Positions 13,339-13,470 of a DNA stretch of 13,470 nt are shown here, piece after piece (the stretch's first letter is position 1; every line of letters starts with the position of its first letter). The stretch is from contig JBGVQS010000007.1 in assembly GCA_045127595.1 (NCBI GenBank), forward strand, positions 1 to 13,470, written 5' to 3'. Below the pieces are notes generated by a model, which was not told the DNA's origin, did no database searches, and worked only from the letters and a program-made list of their open reading frames with translations. The translations under genes and the position numbers were made by a program. Source of the stretch: Scatosoma sp045127595. GTDB lineage: Bacteria > Bacillota > Clostridia > Christensenellales > Borkfalkiaceae.

Positions 13339-13470
13339 CCCCCACTAGAAGTGGGGGCTTTAGTTTGCGCACTAAAGTGCGTGAATACTGGCGAGGCGCC
13401 CCAGCGCCACACTAACTTGCCTACCGCATACAAGCAAGCCTTTTAATTACTTTTTCGTTTTATCTTTCTT
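13339..13470 (-). mobile_element. Possible 3' end of an IS200/IS605-type TnpB element with omega RNA region (partial)
   Basis: From the right edge on the minus strand a frame reads KKDKTKK and stops at TAA (13449-13447), a very basic C-terminal tail. A compact run of hairpins follows in that direction: GGCTTGC/GCAAGTT (13440-13414 region; its two G-U pairs exist only on this strand), GGCGC-TGGG-GCGCC, CTTTAGT-GCGCAA-ACTAAAG or alternatively CGCAC/GTGCG (13381-13368), and finally CCCCCAC-TTCTA-GTGGGGG (13357-13339). A basic protein tail followed by ~100 nt of hairpins and a terminal C5/G5 hairpin is how TnpB genes with an omega RNA and right end are often arranged. No transposase sequence is visible in the window, so this rests on layout only. 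A plus-strand left end of such an element is the alternative. Confidence 0.35.

Overview
The window looks like chromosomal DNA from a low-to-mid G+C Gram-positive bacterium, most likely an uncultured gut Clostridia-type member of the Bacillota. The grounds are near-consensus sigma-A promoters (TTGACA-17-TATAAT type) in front of several genes, strong AGGAGG-like ribosome binding sites, intrinsic hairpin terminators, and typical Firmicute gene families. No lineage below class can be defended from this sequence alone.

Layout. 1-313 (-) is the N-terminus of SecA, cut by the window edge. 314-964 has no gene. It holds the secA promoter, a minus-strand terminator, and an array of twelve mini-hairpins separated by a constant 7-nt spacer, all inside what should be the metK 3' UTR. 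965-2128 (-) is metK, with a perfect promoter and an odd leader. Divergent from it is a PflX-type radical SAM protein (2342-3199, +). A doubtful 42-aa ORF lies on the minus strand at 3203-3331. An ABC-F ATPase (3384-5273) and a group II PLP decarboxylase resembling histidine decarboxylase (5290-6456) form a two-gene operon ending in a bidirectional terminator. Convergent to it is an OFA/OxlT-type MFS transporter (6509-7762, -) whose -35 box lies at the centre of an 18-bp palindrome. 7966-9698 (-) encodes a BcrA/LanF-type ABC exporter: the ATPase is intact, but the permease carries a clear one-base frameshift near its start. Divergent from this is a SulP-family anion transporter with a STAS domain (9901-11445, +). 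It converges through a strong bidirectional terminator on purC (11495-12178, -). A small ASCH-domain protein (12425-12763, +) and tRNA-Glu(UUC) (12838-12912, +) follow.

The last 560 bases (12913-13470) have no complete protein gene but are dense in structure. There are two hairpins behind the tRNA, then an apparently complete non-coding RNA unit (13027-13270) with promoter, a ~180-nt rod of about 57 base pairs, and a terminator-like hairpin. It is reminiscent of 6S RNA in shape, but I do not recognise its sequence. Finally, a minus-strand block of hairpins follows a short basic C-terminal coding tail, possibly the 3' end of an IS200/IS605 TnpB element with its omega RNA.

Most genes here are separate housekeeping or transport functions. 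The least explained parts are the hairpin array, the rod-shaped RNA and the possible omega RNA at the right edge.
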